A stretch of DNA of 64,000 nucleotides, taken from positions 1 through 64,000 of the forward strand of contig JBBSNY010000004.1 of the NCBI GenBank assembly GCA_038260305.1, written 5' to 3'. The notes under the pieces are model-generated. The model did not search any database. It was not told the origin of the DNA and saw only the letters and a list, made by a program, of their open reading frames with translations. This stretch comes from CADCVQ01 sp038260305 (GTDB taxonomy: Bacteria; Actinomycetota; Thermoleophilia; Solirubrobacterales; Solirubrobacteraceae). Both the position numbers and the translations under genes were made by a program. Position 1 is the stretch's first letter; each line of letters starts with the position of its first letter. Shown here one piece after another: positions 1 to 8,895 of this stretch.

Positions 1-2
1 AA

Positions 3-92
3 GACTTCAACGAGCGCTGGCTGCTCGAACGCCACGGCTACCGCACCCCGCGACAAGCCGCACACGCGATGCGTCAGGCCGCCATGACATGA
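3..92 (+). pseudogene. C-terminal tail of an IS3-like transposase (cut by the window edge)
   Basis: The first 29 in-frame residues read DFNERWLLERHGYRTP followed by a short Ala/Arg tail and a stop. This matches the end of the DDE integrase core of IS3-family OrfB transposases, whose C-terminus commonly carries a W-L-x-x-x-G-Y-x-T-P pattern. The 5' part lies outside the window, so it cannot be said whether the element is intact. A GC-rich stretch at about 105-140 may hold the right terminal repeat, but without the left end this cannot be tested. The neighbouring leftward signal-peptide gene appears to run into the element. Confidence 0.6.
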
Positions 93-381
93 TCTCCACC
101 TTCACCCACCCGAGTGTCCGGTGAACCGGGTCCGGCGCACCGGCGACGATCTCGCGCGGCGTGGCCCGAATGCTGCTCGCAACCGGGCGCTTTGCGGGGA
201 CGGCGACCGCCGCGCCGTAGCGCGCGCCGCCGCCGGACGAGGCGGCGCCGGACGAGGCGGCGCCGGCCGCGAGGGCGGGCGCTTCGCCGGACGACGCGGC
301 CCCGGCTGGCTGTGCGGCGGCGGTGGTGGCCAGCTCGAGCATGACGAGCGCGACCGGCCAGATGAGCGCATGCGGTCGCAT
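93..381 (-). pseudogene. N-terminus of an exported protein, probably truncated by the insertion element
   Basis: Reading leftward from an ATG at 381, the product begins MRPHALIWPVALVMLELATTAAAQPAG, a convincing Sec signal peptide (charged start, hydrophobic core, AxA cleavage site). An Ala/Gly/Ser-rich stretch follows with a tandem AASSG repeat coded by repeated gacgaggcggcgccg units near 235-270. About 95 residues in, the frame runs into the transposase tail, so the mature domain is missing. I infer a secreted protein interrupted by transposition. The alternative is a chance open frame in GC-rich DNA, and no domain is recognisable in what remains. Confidence 0.35.
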
Positions 382-530
382 CGATCGAGGCTCGGCCATG
401 CGCGTACAAGCCACAAGCTCTGCAAGAGATCCGCCACGGGAAGGGATCTCTCGGATCTCTCAGAACGCCGCCGCCGCGCGGCGAAACGCCCACGCGGACG
501 AACAAAGGGGCGATGTTCCGCCGAACGGGC

Positions 531-2864
531 TCAGCGCTCGAGCATCCGCGCCATGACCTCGAGCGCGCCCGCCTTGTGCAGCGGCTCGTTCAAATTGCCG
601 CACTTCGGCGACTGCACGCACGACGGGCAGCCGTGCTCGCACGGGCACTCGGCGATCAACCGGTGCGCGTCGGCGACGAGCGTCTCGAACGCGAGGTAGC
701 CCTGGTGGCTGATGCCGACGCCGCCGGGGTGGCCATCGTAGATGAAGATCGTCGGCCCGCCGGTCTGCGGATGGGCGTTCGTCGACAGGCCGCCGATGTC
801 CCAGCGGTCGCACATGGCCAGCAGCGGCAGGACCGCGATCTGCGCGTGCTCGGCGGCGTGGATCGAGCCGAGCAGGACCTCCAACGGGAAGTCGTCGGCC
901 AGGAGGTCTGCGTCGAGCTCGTACCACAGCGCCTGTGTCGCGAACGTCGTCTCGGGCAGGTCGAGGCCCTGTAGGTCGACGATCTCGTGTGAGGGCAGCT
1001 TCTTGCGCTGGTAGGCGAGCACCTGGTCGGTGACGAGCACGCGGCCGAACGAGAGCTTCACGCCGAGCGTCGAGCGCTGGTCCAGCAGCGTCTCGATCTC
1101 GGTCATCGTCTCCTTCTTCGGCTGCGTGTAGAAGTCGCCGGAGAACGGCTCGACGAGTGCCCGGCGCAGCTCGAGATCGAGGCCGCGGACGATGTACGGC
1201 CGTGCCTGATGCAGGTAGACGGCGCCGTCGTGGACGGTCATGTGCGAGCGCGACGACTCGACCGTGCCGAGCAGCTCGCCGTTCTCCACGTCGACGATCG
1301 CGACCGAGTCGGGCGACGCCGATCGCAGCGACACGCGTGCGGCGGGGTAGTCCTCGGCGTGGCGCAGGACGTAGCCGTCGTCGCGCTGCACGAGCTCACC
1401 CGCCGCGACCAGCGCCTGTGCGTGCGCCTCCCAGCGCGGGCCCAGCGTCTCGGCATCAGACGCTGAAAGTGGGCCCTCGTGCGCCGCGCACAGCAGGTGC
1501 GCGAGGTGGATCGGCTCGTTCTCGTACTCGAGGATCGCCGCCTCGACGGGACGGTCGAGGAACTCGTCGGGGTGGCGGCAGAAGAACTGGTCGAGCGCGT
1601 CCTCGCCCGCGATATAGACCGCGAGCCCGCGCCCACGCCGCCCGGCGCGACCCCACATCTGACGTAGCGAGGCCACCGTCCCCGGGAACGTCACGACGAC
1701 GGCGGCATCGAGCGCGCCGATGTCGATCCCGAGCTCGAGCGCGTTCGTCGTGATGACGCCCAGCAGCTCCCCGCGCATGAGCTTGTCCTCGAGCTCGCGC
1801 CGCTGCTGCGAGGTGTAGCCGGCGCGGTAGGGGACGACGAGCTCGGCAAGCGCTGGGTCGGCGAGCGCGACGAGCCGCGCGACGAGCTCGACCGCCTTGC
1901 GCGACTTGATGAAGCAGATCGTGCGCGCGCCGCGGTGCGCGAGCTCGCTCACGATCTCCGCCGCCTCACCCAGAGCGGACGCGCGCGTGCCGAGCGCCGG
2001 GTTCGTCAGCGGCGGGTTCCACATCGCGATCTGGCGACGCGCGCCCGGTGACCCGTCGCGGTCGATCAGGGCGATCTCGTCGAGGCCGGTCAAGCGCTCG
2101 GCGAGCTCGACGGGATTGGCGATCGTCGCGCTCGCGAGCAGGAAGCGGGGCGACGTGCCGTACGCGTTCGCGATCCGCCGCAGCCTCCTCAACACGTTCG
2201 CGACGTGCGAGCCGAAGACGCCGCGGTAGACGTGCGCCTCGTCGACGACGACGACTGCGAGGTTCGAGAAGAAGTCGCCCCACGCGCGGTGGTGGGGCAG
2301 GATCCCCATGTGCAGCATGTCGGGGTTCGTGAGCACGAGGTTCGAGCGGCGGCGCACCTGCGTGCGCTGCTCGCGCGGCGTGTCGCCGTCATAGATCGCG
2401 GGGCGCACCTGCTTCGCCAATCCGAACGCGTTGATCGCCCGCGCCTGGTCCTGGGCCAGCGCCTTCGTCGGATACAGATAGAGCGCGCGCGCCTTTGCGT
2501 CGCGGCACAGGACGTCGAGCGTCGGCAGGTTGAAGCACAGCGACTTGCCCGACGCGGTGCCGGTCGTGACGATCGTCGGCCCGGCCCAGGCGGCCTCGAG
2601 CGCGTCAGCCTGGTGGCTGTAGAGCGTCTCGATCCCGGTCCTGCGCAGCGCGTCGAGCAGGATTGGATGCAGGGTGTCCGGAAGCGCCGTCGTGACCGCC
2701 TCGCGGGCGCCCTCGAAGGCCTCGCGCACGAGCCGCTCGTCGGCGCGGCCGGCGTCCAGCAGCGCGGCCCAGGGCTGCGATTCGGCGCGCGGATCGGCGG
2801 GCCCGGGCGGGAATTTGGCGCGCCGATCGGCGGACCCGGACGGGGTTTCGGGGGTGACGGACAA
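531..2864 (-). CDS. DEAD/DEAH-box helicase, Hrq1/YprA (MrfA-like) family with C-terminal DUF1998 domain
   Basis: About 777 residues of a superfamily 2 DNA helicase, probably acting in DNA repair. A Q-like motif (LYSHQADAL) lies near residue 81, Walker A (GTASGKS) near 102, a DEAH box (VVVDEAHVY) near 205, then the SAT motif (LLASATI), and the helicase C domain with GRAGRRGRG. The last 45 residues carry the DUF1998 four-cysteine cluster (CPCEHGCPSCVQSPKCGN), which binds metal in Hrq1/MrfA relatives. The start is uncertain. A TTG at 2864 avoids overlap with divergent gpgS; an ATG at 2912 would overlap it by 24 bp; a GTG lies about 46 codons further in. The length fits the family. Confidence 0.88.
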   Translation of the reverse strand: MSVTPETPSGSADRRAKFPPGPADPRAESQPWAALLDAGRADERLVREAFEGAREAVTTALPDTLHPILLDALRRTGIETLYSHQADALEAAWAGPTIVTTGTASGKSLCFNLPTLDVLCRDAKARALYLYPTKALAQDQARAINAFGLAKQVRPAIYDGDTPREQRTQVRRRSNLVLTNPDMLHMGILPHHRAWGDFFSNLAVVVVDEAHVYRGVFGSHVANVLRRLRRIANAYGTSPRFLLASATIANPVELAERLTGLDEIALIDRDGSPGARRQIAMWNPPLTNPALGTRASALGEAAEIVSELAHRGARTICFIKSRKAVELVARLVALADPALAELVVPYRAGYTSQQRRELEDKLMRGELLGVITTNALELGIDIGALDAAVVVTFPGTVASLRQMWGRAGRRGRGLAVYIAGEDALDQFFCRHPDEFLDRPVEAAILEYENEPIHLAHLLCAAHEGPLSASDAETLGPRWEAHAQALVAAGELVQRDDGYVLRHAEDYPAARVSLRSASPDSVAIVDVENGELLGTVESSRSHMTVHDGAVYLHQARPYIVRGLDLELRRALVEPFSGDFYTQPKKETMTEIETLLDQRSTLGVKLSFGRVLVTDQVLAYQRKKLPSHEIVDLQGLDLPETTFATQALWYELDADLLADDFPLEVLLGSIHAAEHAQIAVLPLLAMCDRWDIGGLSTNAHPQTGGPTIFIYDGHPGGVGISHQGYLAFETLVADAHRLIAECPCEHGCPSCVQSPKCGNLNEPLHKAGALEVMARMLER

Positions 2865-2888
2865 GCCACTTGAGATAGTACGAGCGAC

Positions 2889-3755
2889 GTGTCGCTGCGC
2901 AGCTTCCATCATTCGGAGTTTCCGGCCGAACGTCTGCGACTGCAGCGCGTCGAGTCGATCTCGGTCTGCGTCCCGACGCGCGAGGAGGCCGCGACGATCG
3001 CCGGCGTCGTCGGGCCGCTCGTCGCGTTGCGCGACGCGGGCGTCGTCGATCAGGTCGTCGTCGTCGACGCCGACTCGGCCGACGGCACGGGCGCGATCGC
3101 CGCCCGCCTCGGCGCCGACGTCTACGGCCAGGCCGAGCTCGCGCCCGACTACGGGCCGGTACTCGGCAAGGGCGACGCGATGTGGCGCGCGCTCGGCGTC
3201 CTCACCGGCGACCTCGTCTGCTTCGTCGACGGCGACAGCGAGGACTTCGGCGAGCACTTCGCCTGCGGCCTGCTCGGCCCGCTCGTCTGCGAGCCCGACG
3301 TGCAGTTCGTCAAGGGCTTCTACCGGCGCCCGTTCAAGGACTCCGGCGGGACCGCGCCGGCGGGCGGTGGGCGCGTCACCGAGCTGACGGCGCGCCCGCT
3401 ACTCGAGGCCTTCTATCCGGCGCTCGCGACGCTGGGCCAGCCGCTAGCCGGCGAGGTCGCGGCGCGCCGCGAGCTGCTCGAGACGCTCGCCTTTGGCACG
3501 GGCTACGCCGTCGAGATGGGACTGCTGCTCGACGTCTTCGCGGTCGTCGGCCTGGAGGGCATGGCGCAGGTCGACCTCGACGTACGACAGAACCGCCACC
3601 AGTCGATCGAGGACCTCGCCCCGATGTCGGCCGCCGTCCTGGCGGCGGTCACGAGCCGGCTGCGGCGCGAGGGGCGGCTCATCGGCCTCGGTGGCGGCGA
3701 GGTGCTCGAGCGCCCCGCGCTCGCGGATCTGCGCGCGCTGCGTGGGCTGGGCTGA
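2889..3755 (+). CDS. gpgS: Glucosyl-3-phosphoglycerate synthase (GT81 family)
   Basis: The 288-residue product transfers glucose from a nucleotide sugar to 3-phosphoglycerate. This is the first step toward glucosylglycerate and, in actinobacteria, methylglucose lipopolysaccharide. GT-A fold signatures are visible: VCVPTREEAATI near residue 27, VVVDADSADGT near 57, GKGDAMW near 96, and the metal/sugar-binding CFVDGDSEDF near 111. GTGYAVEMGLLLD near 202 matches the GpgS acceptor-binding region. The start is GTG, divergent from the helicase. The HAD phosphatase 500 bp downstream is the likely partner that removes the phosphate. A mannosyl-specific or dual-specific enzyme cannot be excluded from sequence alone. 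Confidence 0.88.
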   Translation: MSLRSFHHSEFPAERLRLQRVESISVCVPTREEAATIAGVVGPLVALRDAGVVDQVVVVDADSADGTGAIAARLGADVYGQAELAPDYGPVLGKGDAMWRALGVLTGDLVCFVDGDSEDFGEHFACGLLGPLVCEPDVQFVKGFYRRPFKDSGGTAPAGGGRVTELTARPLLEAFYPALATLGQPLAGEVAARRELLETLAFGTGYAVEMGLLLDVFAVVGLEGMAQVDLDVRQNRHQSIEDLAPMSAAVLAAVTSRLRREGRLIGLGGGEVLERPALADLRALRGLG

Positions 3756-3759
3756 CGCC

Positions 3760-4128
3760 GAGGCAGGTGATCACGAGCAGGCCGTCGCGCGCAGCGAAAT
3801 GGGAGCCGGCGACCTGCTGCGCAGCATCCTCCCGCGTGAACTGTGGCGGCGCGCGACGTGCTCGTAGCCCGAGACGCGATCCTTCACGTCGACGGTCGCG
3901 CGAGCGTCGCCCGTCTGGCCGTACAGGACGTTGCCGTCGCCGTCGCCGCCGATGACGTTGTCGTCGCCGAGGCCGGCGCGCAGGACGTCGCGCAGGCCGC
4001 CGCCCTCTCAGACCTCGTTGTGGCTGGTGCCCCGGCGGTGCAGCCCGCGCGGCACCACTCGCGACGGCACGAGGAAGACGCCGCCGGAGCGGTAGCCGCG
4101 GTGGAGCGGGTCGTAGCCGATCGCCGGA
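3760..4128 (-). pseudogene. Decayed coding remnant between gpgS and the phosphatase
   Basis: No intact gene fits this 500-bp gap, but leftward frames look coding in pieces. One, ending at 4008, reads AIGYDPLHRGYRSGG then VFLVPSRVVPRGLHR before a stop. A second reads GLGDDNVIGGDGDGNVLYG, an Asp/Gly pattern resembling RTX-type calcium loops, then DVKDRVSGYEHV. A third frame continues with SHFAARDGLLVITCLG. The three pieces need at least two frame changes. I infer a frameshifted, partly deleted gene, possibly for a secreted protein; the TC motif near the end recalls sortases only weakly. The lower-GC stretch at 4125-4165 could hold a promoter. Confidence 0.35.
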
Positions 4129-4256
4129 CTACTACCACCACATTTCGATATTTCGTCACTTCCGAAATCTGGCGTCTGCTGGCGTCCCGGCGCGACGGCC
4201 AGCCGCTCGCGGGCCGCGACTACGACCCGGCGCCCGCCGTGCGCGAGGATGCGGGC

Positions 4257-5075
4257 ATGCGCGCCCTCTACGTCGACCTCGACGGCACCCTGCTCGGCCC
4301 CGACGGCTCGCTCCTGCGCGCCGGCGACAAGTCGTTCTCGCTCGCCGGCGTGCGCGCGCTCGAGGCCTGTCACCGCGCCGGCGTCGAGGTCGTGCTGATG
4401 TCCGGACGGCGCAAGGTCACCGTCGCCGAGAACGCCCGCCTGTTCCACCAGCCCGCGTACATCTACGAGGCCGGCTCGTGCCTCGTCCTCGATGGCGAGG
4501 AGATCTGGCTCACCGGTGAGCTGATGCCCAACGAGCACGGCACGATCCACGATCAGATCGAGGCATCGGGCGCCCCGGCGATGCTGCTCGAACGCTACGC
4601 GGGCCGCCTCGAGTACCACGACCCCTGGCACCACGGGCGCGAGGTGTCGCACCTCTTCCGCGGGCTCGTCGACGCCCGCGAGGTCGACGCGCTGCTCGAG
4701 CAGGAGGGGTACGGCGGGCTGCGCCTCGTCGACAACGGCGGCGTGCATCGCCGCTCGCCGGCGCTCGTCGAGCTCGACGACGTCCGCGCCTACCATCTCG
4801 TCCCGCGCGGGGCCTCGAAGGCCGGCGCGGTCGCCCGCCACATGCGCGCGCGCATGATCGCCCCCGAGGACGCGATCGCCGTCGGCGACTCGCGCGAGGA
4901 CCTCGAGACCGCGGCGCACGTCGGCGCGTTCTGGTTCGTCGGCAACGCGCTCAAGCGCGACCCGACGCTGCGCGCGGCGATCGCTGCACGGCCGAACGTC
5001 CACATCGCCGAGGCGACGCACGGCGCGGGGGTCTACGAGGCCGTCGTGACGACGCTCGCCATGCGCGACGCCTAG
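4257..5075 (+). CDS. HAD-superfamily (Cof/MpgP-like) phosphatase, probable glucosyl- or mannosyl-3-phosphoglycerate phosphatase
   Basis: A 272-residue HAD type IIB hydrolase. Motif I is at the very N-terminus (YVDLDGTLLG, nucleophile Asp7), motif II is LMSGRR near residue 47, and motif IV is AIAVGDSREDLETA near 205. The ATG at 4257 places motif I correctly; an upstream in-frame extension through the decayed gap is unlikely to be translated. Position beside gpgS indicates dephosphorylation of glucosyl-3-phosphoglycerate to glucosylglycerate, the role of MpgP-type HAD enzymes in compatible-solute pathways. A general sugar phosphatase is the alternative. It converges with gpsA, the two stop codons overlapping by 4 bp. 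Confidence 0.75.
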   Translation: MRALYVDLDGTLLGPDGSLLRAGDKSFSLAGVRALEACHRAGVEVVLMSGRRKVTVAENARLFHQPAYIYEAGSCLVLDGEEIWLTGELMPNEHGTIHDQIEASGAPAMLLERYAGRLEYHDPWHHGREVSHLFRGLVDAREVDALLEQEGYGGLRLVDNGGVHRRSPALVELDDVRAYHLVPRGASKAGAVARHMRARMIAPEDAIAVGDSREDLETAAHVGAFWFVGNALKRDPTLRAAIAARPNVHIAEATHGAGVYEAVVTTLAMRDA

Positions 5076-6178
5076 GACGCCGCCGGGTCCGGGCGGCCGA
5101 GCACGCCGCGCGTGCGCGTCCGCACGCGCGACCAGAAGTCCGGCGCGACGGGGCGCCAGCGCGCCGGCGGCGGGACGGTCGTGCGCACGAGCGCGACCCA
5201 GTCCTCGAGCGGCAGCTCGCCGGAGATGAGCTTCGCCAGGCCGTCTGTGACGGGCGCCTCGAGGCCGGCTTGGTTGAGGGCGCGCGCGAGCAGCGGCACG
5301 GACTCCAGCGACTCGACGGTCTGGCCGATGCGGTCGGGGATCTCGGCGGCCGGCACGCCGGCGGCGAGTAGCTCGCCGGCGCGGCGGTTGCGCGACTGCG
5401 GCGCGAGCACGGTCGCGACGAGATCGCCGGTGCCGGCGAGGCCGAGCAGCGACTCCGGTCGCGCGCCCTGGCTGTCGGCGTAGCGCCAGACCTCGGCGAA
5501 GATGTGCCCGGCGGCGGCGCCGGCGGCGTTCAGGCCCTGCGCCTCGGTCGCGCCGGCGGCGAGGCCGGCCGCGTTCTTCGCCGCGCCCGCGAGCTCGACG
5601 CCGATCGGGTCGTTGGACTGCTCGCAGACGACGCCGGCACGGATGAAGACGCCGGCCAGCGCGCGGGCGAGGTCCTCGTTCGTCGAGGCGGCAACCAGGC
5701 CGGCACCCTCGGACACCATCTCGCGGGCGTGCGACGGCCCGCCGATGCAGGCGACGCGGCCCTCGCCGAAGCGCTCGCGCAGGAGGATCGTAGGCGCGAG
5801 ACCGTGCGGCGGCGTGAGGCCCTTGGCGAGCGAGATGACCGCGCTACGGCCGGTCAGCCCGGCCTTCGTGAGCCCCGCGATCGTCCGGCCGACGCCGGTC
5901 GACGGGACGCCGAGGAAGACGTAGTCCGCGCGCCCCAGGCCGGCCTCGACGCTCTCGATGCGCAGCTCCTTGGGCAGGTCGACGCCCGCCAGGTAGCTGC
6001 GGTTCTGGCGGTCCTCGAGCAGCGTCCGCGCCTGCTCTGGGGTGCGGGTCTGCAGCGTCGTGCGAAAGCCGCCGCGCGCGAGCAGCACCGCCACCGCGGT
6101 TCCGAACGAGCCCGCGCCGACGACGATCGCGCGCCGGGTCGGCAGCGAGAGACTGGGGCGTGAGCGGACCTCGGGCAT
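5072..6178 (-). CDS. gpsA: NAD(P)-dependent glycerol-3-phosphate dehydrogenase
   Basis: The 368-residue enzyme reduces dihydroxyacetone phosphate to sn-glycerol 3-phosphate for phospholipid synthesis. The N-terminal Rossmann motif is VVGAGSFGTAVA (about residues 20-31), SLAKGL lies near 117, CIGGPSHAREM near 143, and the catalytic lysine motif is GVELAGAAKNAAGLAAG near 196. GLAGTGDLVAT near 245 is the C-terminal family signature. It is about 30-40 residues longer than usual, mostly in a basic C-terminal tail (RVRTRTRGVLGR). It is a single gene converging on the phosphatase. Confidence 0.9.
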   Translation of the reverse strand: MPEVRSRPSLSLPTRRAIVVGAGSFGTAVAVLLARGGFRTTLQTRTPEQARTLLEDRQNRSYLAGVDLPKELRIESVEAGLGRADYVFLGVPSTGVGRTIAGLTKAGLTGRSAVISLAKGLTPPHGLAPTILLRERFGEGRVACIGGPSHAREMVSEGAGLVAASTNEDLARALAGVFIRAGVVCEQSNDPIGVELAGAAKNAAGLAAGATEAQGLNAAGAAAGHIFAEVWRYADSQGARPESLLGLAGTGDLVATVLAPQSRNRRAGELLAAGVPAAEIPDRIGQTVESLESVPLLARALNQAGLEAPVTDGLAKLISGELPLEDWVALVRTTVPPPARWRPVAPDFWSRVRTRTRGVLGRPDPAAS

Positions 6179-6385
6179 TAGTGGCCCGTCTCACAACAAT
6201 CGACCGAAACTGCCGGGCGCCGATCACCGCCTGCCTGTGTCCTCGGACCTCGATGTGCCAGAGGCACACCTTCGGTCCTGCGTCCTTGCCAGGCGTCGCC
6301 GGCATCCCGGCATTTCCGGCCGCTTGTTATGAGACAGACCACTAGGCGAGCGTACTCAGACCGGGCGCGATGAGATCATCGACGG

Positions 6386-6952
6386 GTGGACACGAGACCG
6401 CCTCTGACCGTGCGCCACGTCGATCCCGCGCGCGACGCGGCGGCCTGCGCGGCGATCTACGCGCCCTACGTTGAGGGCACTGCGATGTCCTTCGAGGAGG
6501 TCGCCCCAGACGCCGCGCGGTACGCGGCCCGTATGGCGGCGACGATCGAGCGCCATCCGTGGCTCGTGCTCGCCGACGGCGACGGGCGACCCGTGGGCTT
6601 CGCTTACGCGTCGCCGCACCGCACGCGCGCCGCCTACCGCTGGGCCTGCGAGGTCGGCATCTACGTCGACCCCATGGCGCAGGGCGTAGGAGGCGGCCGC
6701 CGCCTCTACGAGGCGCTCATCGAGCTGCTGCGTCGCCAGCGCCTGCGGATCGCGATCGCCGGCATCACGCTGCCCAACGACGCGAGCGTCGGCCTGCACC
6801 GCGCGCTCGGCTTCGAGCAGTACGGCCTGCAGCCCAAGATCGGCTGGAAGGCGGGCGCGTGGCGCGACATCTCGTGGTGGCAGCTCGAGCTCGCGCCGCC
6901 GGGCAAGGATCCGCCGGCCGAGCCGATGGGTCCGCAGCGTCTCGGCGGCTGA
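6386..6952 (+). CDS. GNAT N-acetyltransferase, phosphinothricin/methionine-sulfoximine acetyltransferase type
   Basis: A 188-residue acetyl-CoA-dependent N-acetyltransferase. The Pat-like signatures include IYAPYVEGTAMSFEE near residue 25, GFAYASPHRTRAAYRWACEVGIYVD near 71, the acetyl-CoA loop QGVGGGRRLYEAL near 99, and GFEQYGLQPKIGWKAGAWRDISWWQL near 139. The start is GTG. The family detoxifies phosphinothricin or methionine sulfoximine in other bacteria; the real substrate here is not determined. It is a lone gene with about 200 bp upstream. Confidence 0.82.
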   Translation: MDTRPPLTVRHVDPARDAAACAAIYAPYVEGTAMSFEEVAPDAARYAARMAATIERHPWLVLADGDGRPVGFAYASPHRTRAAYRWACEVGIYVDPMAQGVGGGRRLYEALIELLRRQRLRIAIAGITLPNDASVGLHRALGFEQYGLQPKIGWKAGAWRDISWWQLELAPPGKDPPAEPMGPQRLGG

Positions 6953-6961
6953 CGACGCGGC

Positions 6962-7726
6962 TCAACCTCCCGCGCTGCGCCGGTAGCGCAACACGGCGAG
7001 CGGGGCGAAGATCACGAGGATCACGAGCGACCAGACGAACGCGCCCCAGACGTTGTTTCCGGCCGGCGCGCCGACCCACAGCGAACGCATCGCGTTGACG
7101 ACGATCGTGAAGGGGTTGATCTCCGCGAACCACTTCAGCGCGCCCGGCATCGAGTCGACCGGCACGAACGCCGACGAGATGAACGTCAGCGGGAAGACCG
7201 CGAGGAAGCCGACGGAGTTCGCCGCCTCCGGCGAAGTGACGAGCATCCCGAGCAGGGCGAAGACCCACGAGAACGCGTAGCCGAAGACGAGCAGCAGCGC
7301 GAAGCCGCCGACGATCTCGATGAAGCTCGCGTGAAACGAGAAGCCGATGATGAGGCCCGTGCCGAGCAGCACGCCGACGGACAGCGCGTTCGTGAAGACA
7401 TCGGCGAGCGTGCGCCCGGCGAGCACCGCGGGCCGCGCCATCGGCAGTGAGCGGAAGCGATCGATGAGGCCCTTCTTCAGGTCCTCGTTGAGGCCGAGCG
7501 CCGTCACGAAGCCGCCGAAGGCGATGTTCTGGACGAGGATCCCGGGCAAGAGGAAATCCTTGTAGTCATAGCCCGGCGTCTGGATCGCGCCACCGAAGAC
7601 GTAGACGAACAGCAGCAGGAACATGACCGGCTGGACGGTGAACGCGATCACGAGATCGGGCGCACGCGTCAGCCGCACGAGGTTGCGCTCGGTGATGACC
7701 ATCGTGTCCGTGATGAGCCTTCTCAT
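6962..7726 (-). CDS. ABC-2 type transporter permease (DrrB-like)
   Basis: A 254-residue membrane permease with six predicted transmembrane segments, among them AFTVQPVMFLLLFVYVFGGAI near residue 28 and GFALLLVFGYAFSWVFALLGMLV near 145. The motif FRSLPMARPAVLAGR near 92 is the conserved cytoplasmic loop of DrrB/NodJ-type exporters. It overlaps the ATPase gene by 4 bp (ATGA), so the two are translationally coupled and form one half-transporter pair. Likely substrates are hydrophobic drugs or lipids; none can be named. Confidence 0.85.
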   Translation of the reverse strand: MRRLITDTMVITERNLVRLTRAPDLVIAFTVQPVMFLLLFVYVFGGAIQTPGYDYKDFLLPGILVQNIAFGGFVTALGLNEDLKKGLIDRFRSLPMARPAVLAGRTLADVFTNALSVGVLLGTGLIIGFSFHASFIEIVGGFALLLVFGYAFSWVFALLGMLVTSPEAANSVGFLAVFPLTFISSAFVPVDSMPGALKWFAEINPFTIVVNAMRSLWVGAPAGNNVWGAFVWSLVILVIFAPLAVLRYRRSAGG

Positions 7727-8739
7727 GGCTTGTCCTCCTCGTCGTCATCGGCGGACTCGACCGCGCGCCCCGTCAGCGTCAGGAACACGTCGTCGAGCGT
7801 CGGGCGCCGCAGGCCGAGGTCCTCGACGCCGATGCCGGCCTCGTCCAGGCGCCGTACCGCCTCGACGATCGTCCCGCTGCGACCCCTCACGAAGAGCCGC
7901 ACGAGGCCCTCCTCGGCGGTCGGCGACTCGTCGGACATCGGCGTCAGCGCGCGGATCGCGGCGCCGCTGTCGGCACCCTCGGACAGCCGCACCTCGAGGC
8001 GCTCGCCGCCGACACGGTCCTTCAGCTCGTCGGGCGTTCCCTCGGCGATGACGCGGCCGTGGTCGATGACCGCGATGCGATCGGCGAGGCGGTCGGCCTC
8101 GTCGAGGTACTGCGTCGTCAGCAGCACGGTCGTGCCGTCGGCGACGAGCGCCTCGATCGTCTCCCACAGCGCGAGCCGGCTGCGCGGATCGAGGCCCGTC
8201 GTCGGCTCGTCGAGGAACAGCACCGGCGGCTTGGCGACGAGCGCGTCCGCGAGATCCAGGCGCCGGCGCATGCCGCCGGAGTACGTCTTCGCCGGCCGGT
8301 CGGCGGCCTCCTCGAGCTCGAAGCGCGCCAGCAGCTCGCGTCCGCGCACCTTCGCCTTGGCACGCGACATCCCGTACAGACGGCCGACCATGACGAGGTT
8401 CTCGAGGCCCGTGAGGTTCTCGTCGATCGCCGCGTACTGACCGGCGAGGCCGATGCTGTGGCGCAGCTTGGCCGCGTCGGCGACCACGTCGAGGCCGGCG
8501 ACCTCGGCGCTGCCGGCGTCCGGCTTCAGCAGCGTCGCGAGGATCCGCACGACGGTCGTCTTGCCGGCGCCGTTGGGCCCGAGCAGCCCGAGCACCGTGC
8601 CGGGTGCGATGTCGAGGTCGACGCCGTCGAGCGCGCGCACCTTGCCGAAGGACTTCGTCAGTCCGCGCACGCTGATCGCCGGGGCGCCGGGTGGCGCTCC
8701 GGAGCCGGCTCTGTCCGTGACCTGCATCGTTGAAGTCAT
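7723..8739 (-). CDS. Daunorubicin-resistance-type (DrrA) ABC transporter ATP-binding protein
   Basis: A 338-residue ATPase that energises the adjacent permease. Walker A is GPNGAGKTT, the signature is YSGGMRRRLDLA, and Walker B is PVLFLDEPTTGLDPRSR. QYLDEADRLADRIAVI is the H-loop region. A C-terminal DrrA accessory domain (GEERLEVRL-type, ending RRPTLDDVFLTLTGR) is present. The ATG at 8739 follows an aggggac ribosome site; a TTG 45 bp upstream is possible. The acidic tail (DDDEEDKP) overlaps the permease start. The WYL-family regulator is divergently transcribed 156 bp away and is the obvious candidate regulator. Confidence 0.88.
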   Translation of the reverse strand: MTSTMQVTDRAGSGAPPGAPAISVRGLTKSFGKVRALDGVDLDIAPGTVLGLLGPNGAGKTTVVRILATLLKPDAGSAEVAGLDVVADAAKLRHSIGLAGQYAAIDENLTGLENLVMVGRLYGMSRAKAKVRGRELLARFELEEAADRPAKTYSGGMRRRLDLADALVAKPPVLFLDEPTTGLDPRSRLALWETIEALVADGTTVLLTTQYLDEADRLADRIAVIDHGRVIAEGTPDELKDRVGGERLEVRLSEGADSGAAIRALTPMSDESPTAEEGLVRLFVRGRSGTIVEAVRRLDEAGIGVEDLGLRRPTLDDVFLTLTGRAVESADDDEEDKP

Positions 8740-8895
8740 ACGAGTCCCCTGTCTCGTCGTCAGCCTGAGAGTCGATCGTTGCAACTACAGACGCCGCGAG
8801 CCGCTGGAACTCATCGCCGCGCTTTCTCGAAGCAGCACGATAGGCGGGTTTTAGGACAGTTTCCGGCCGCAACATCTGCCAATCTGCGACGCACG

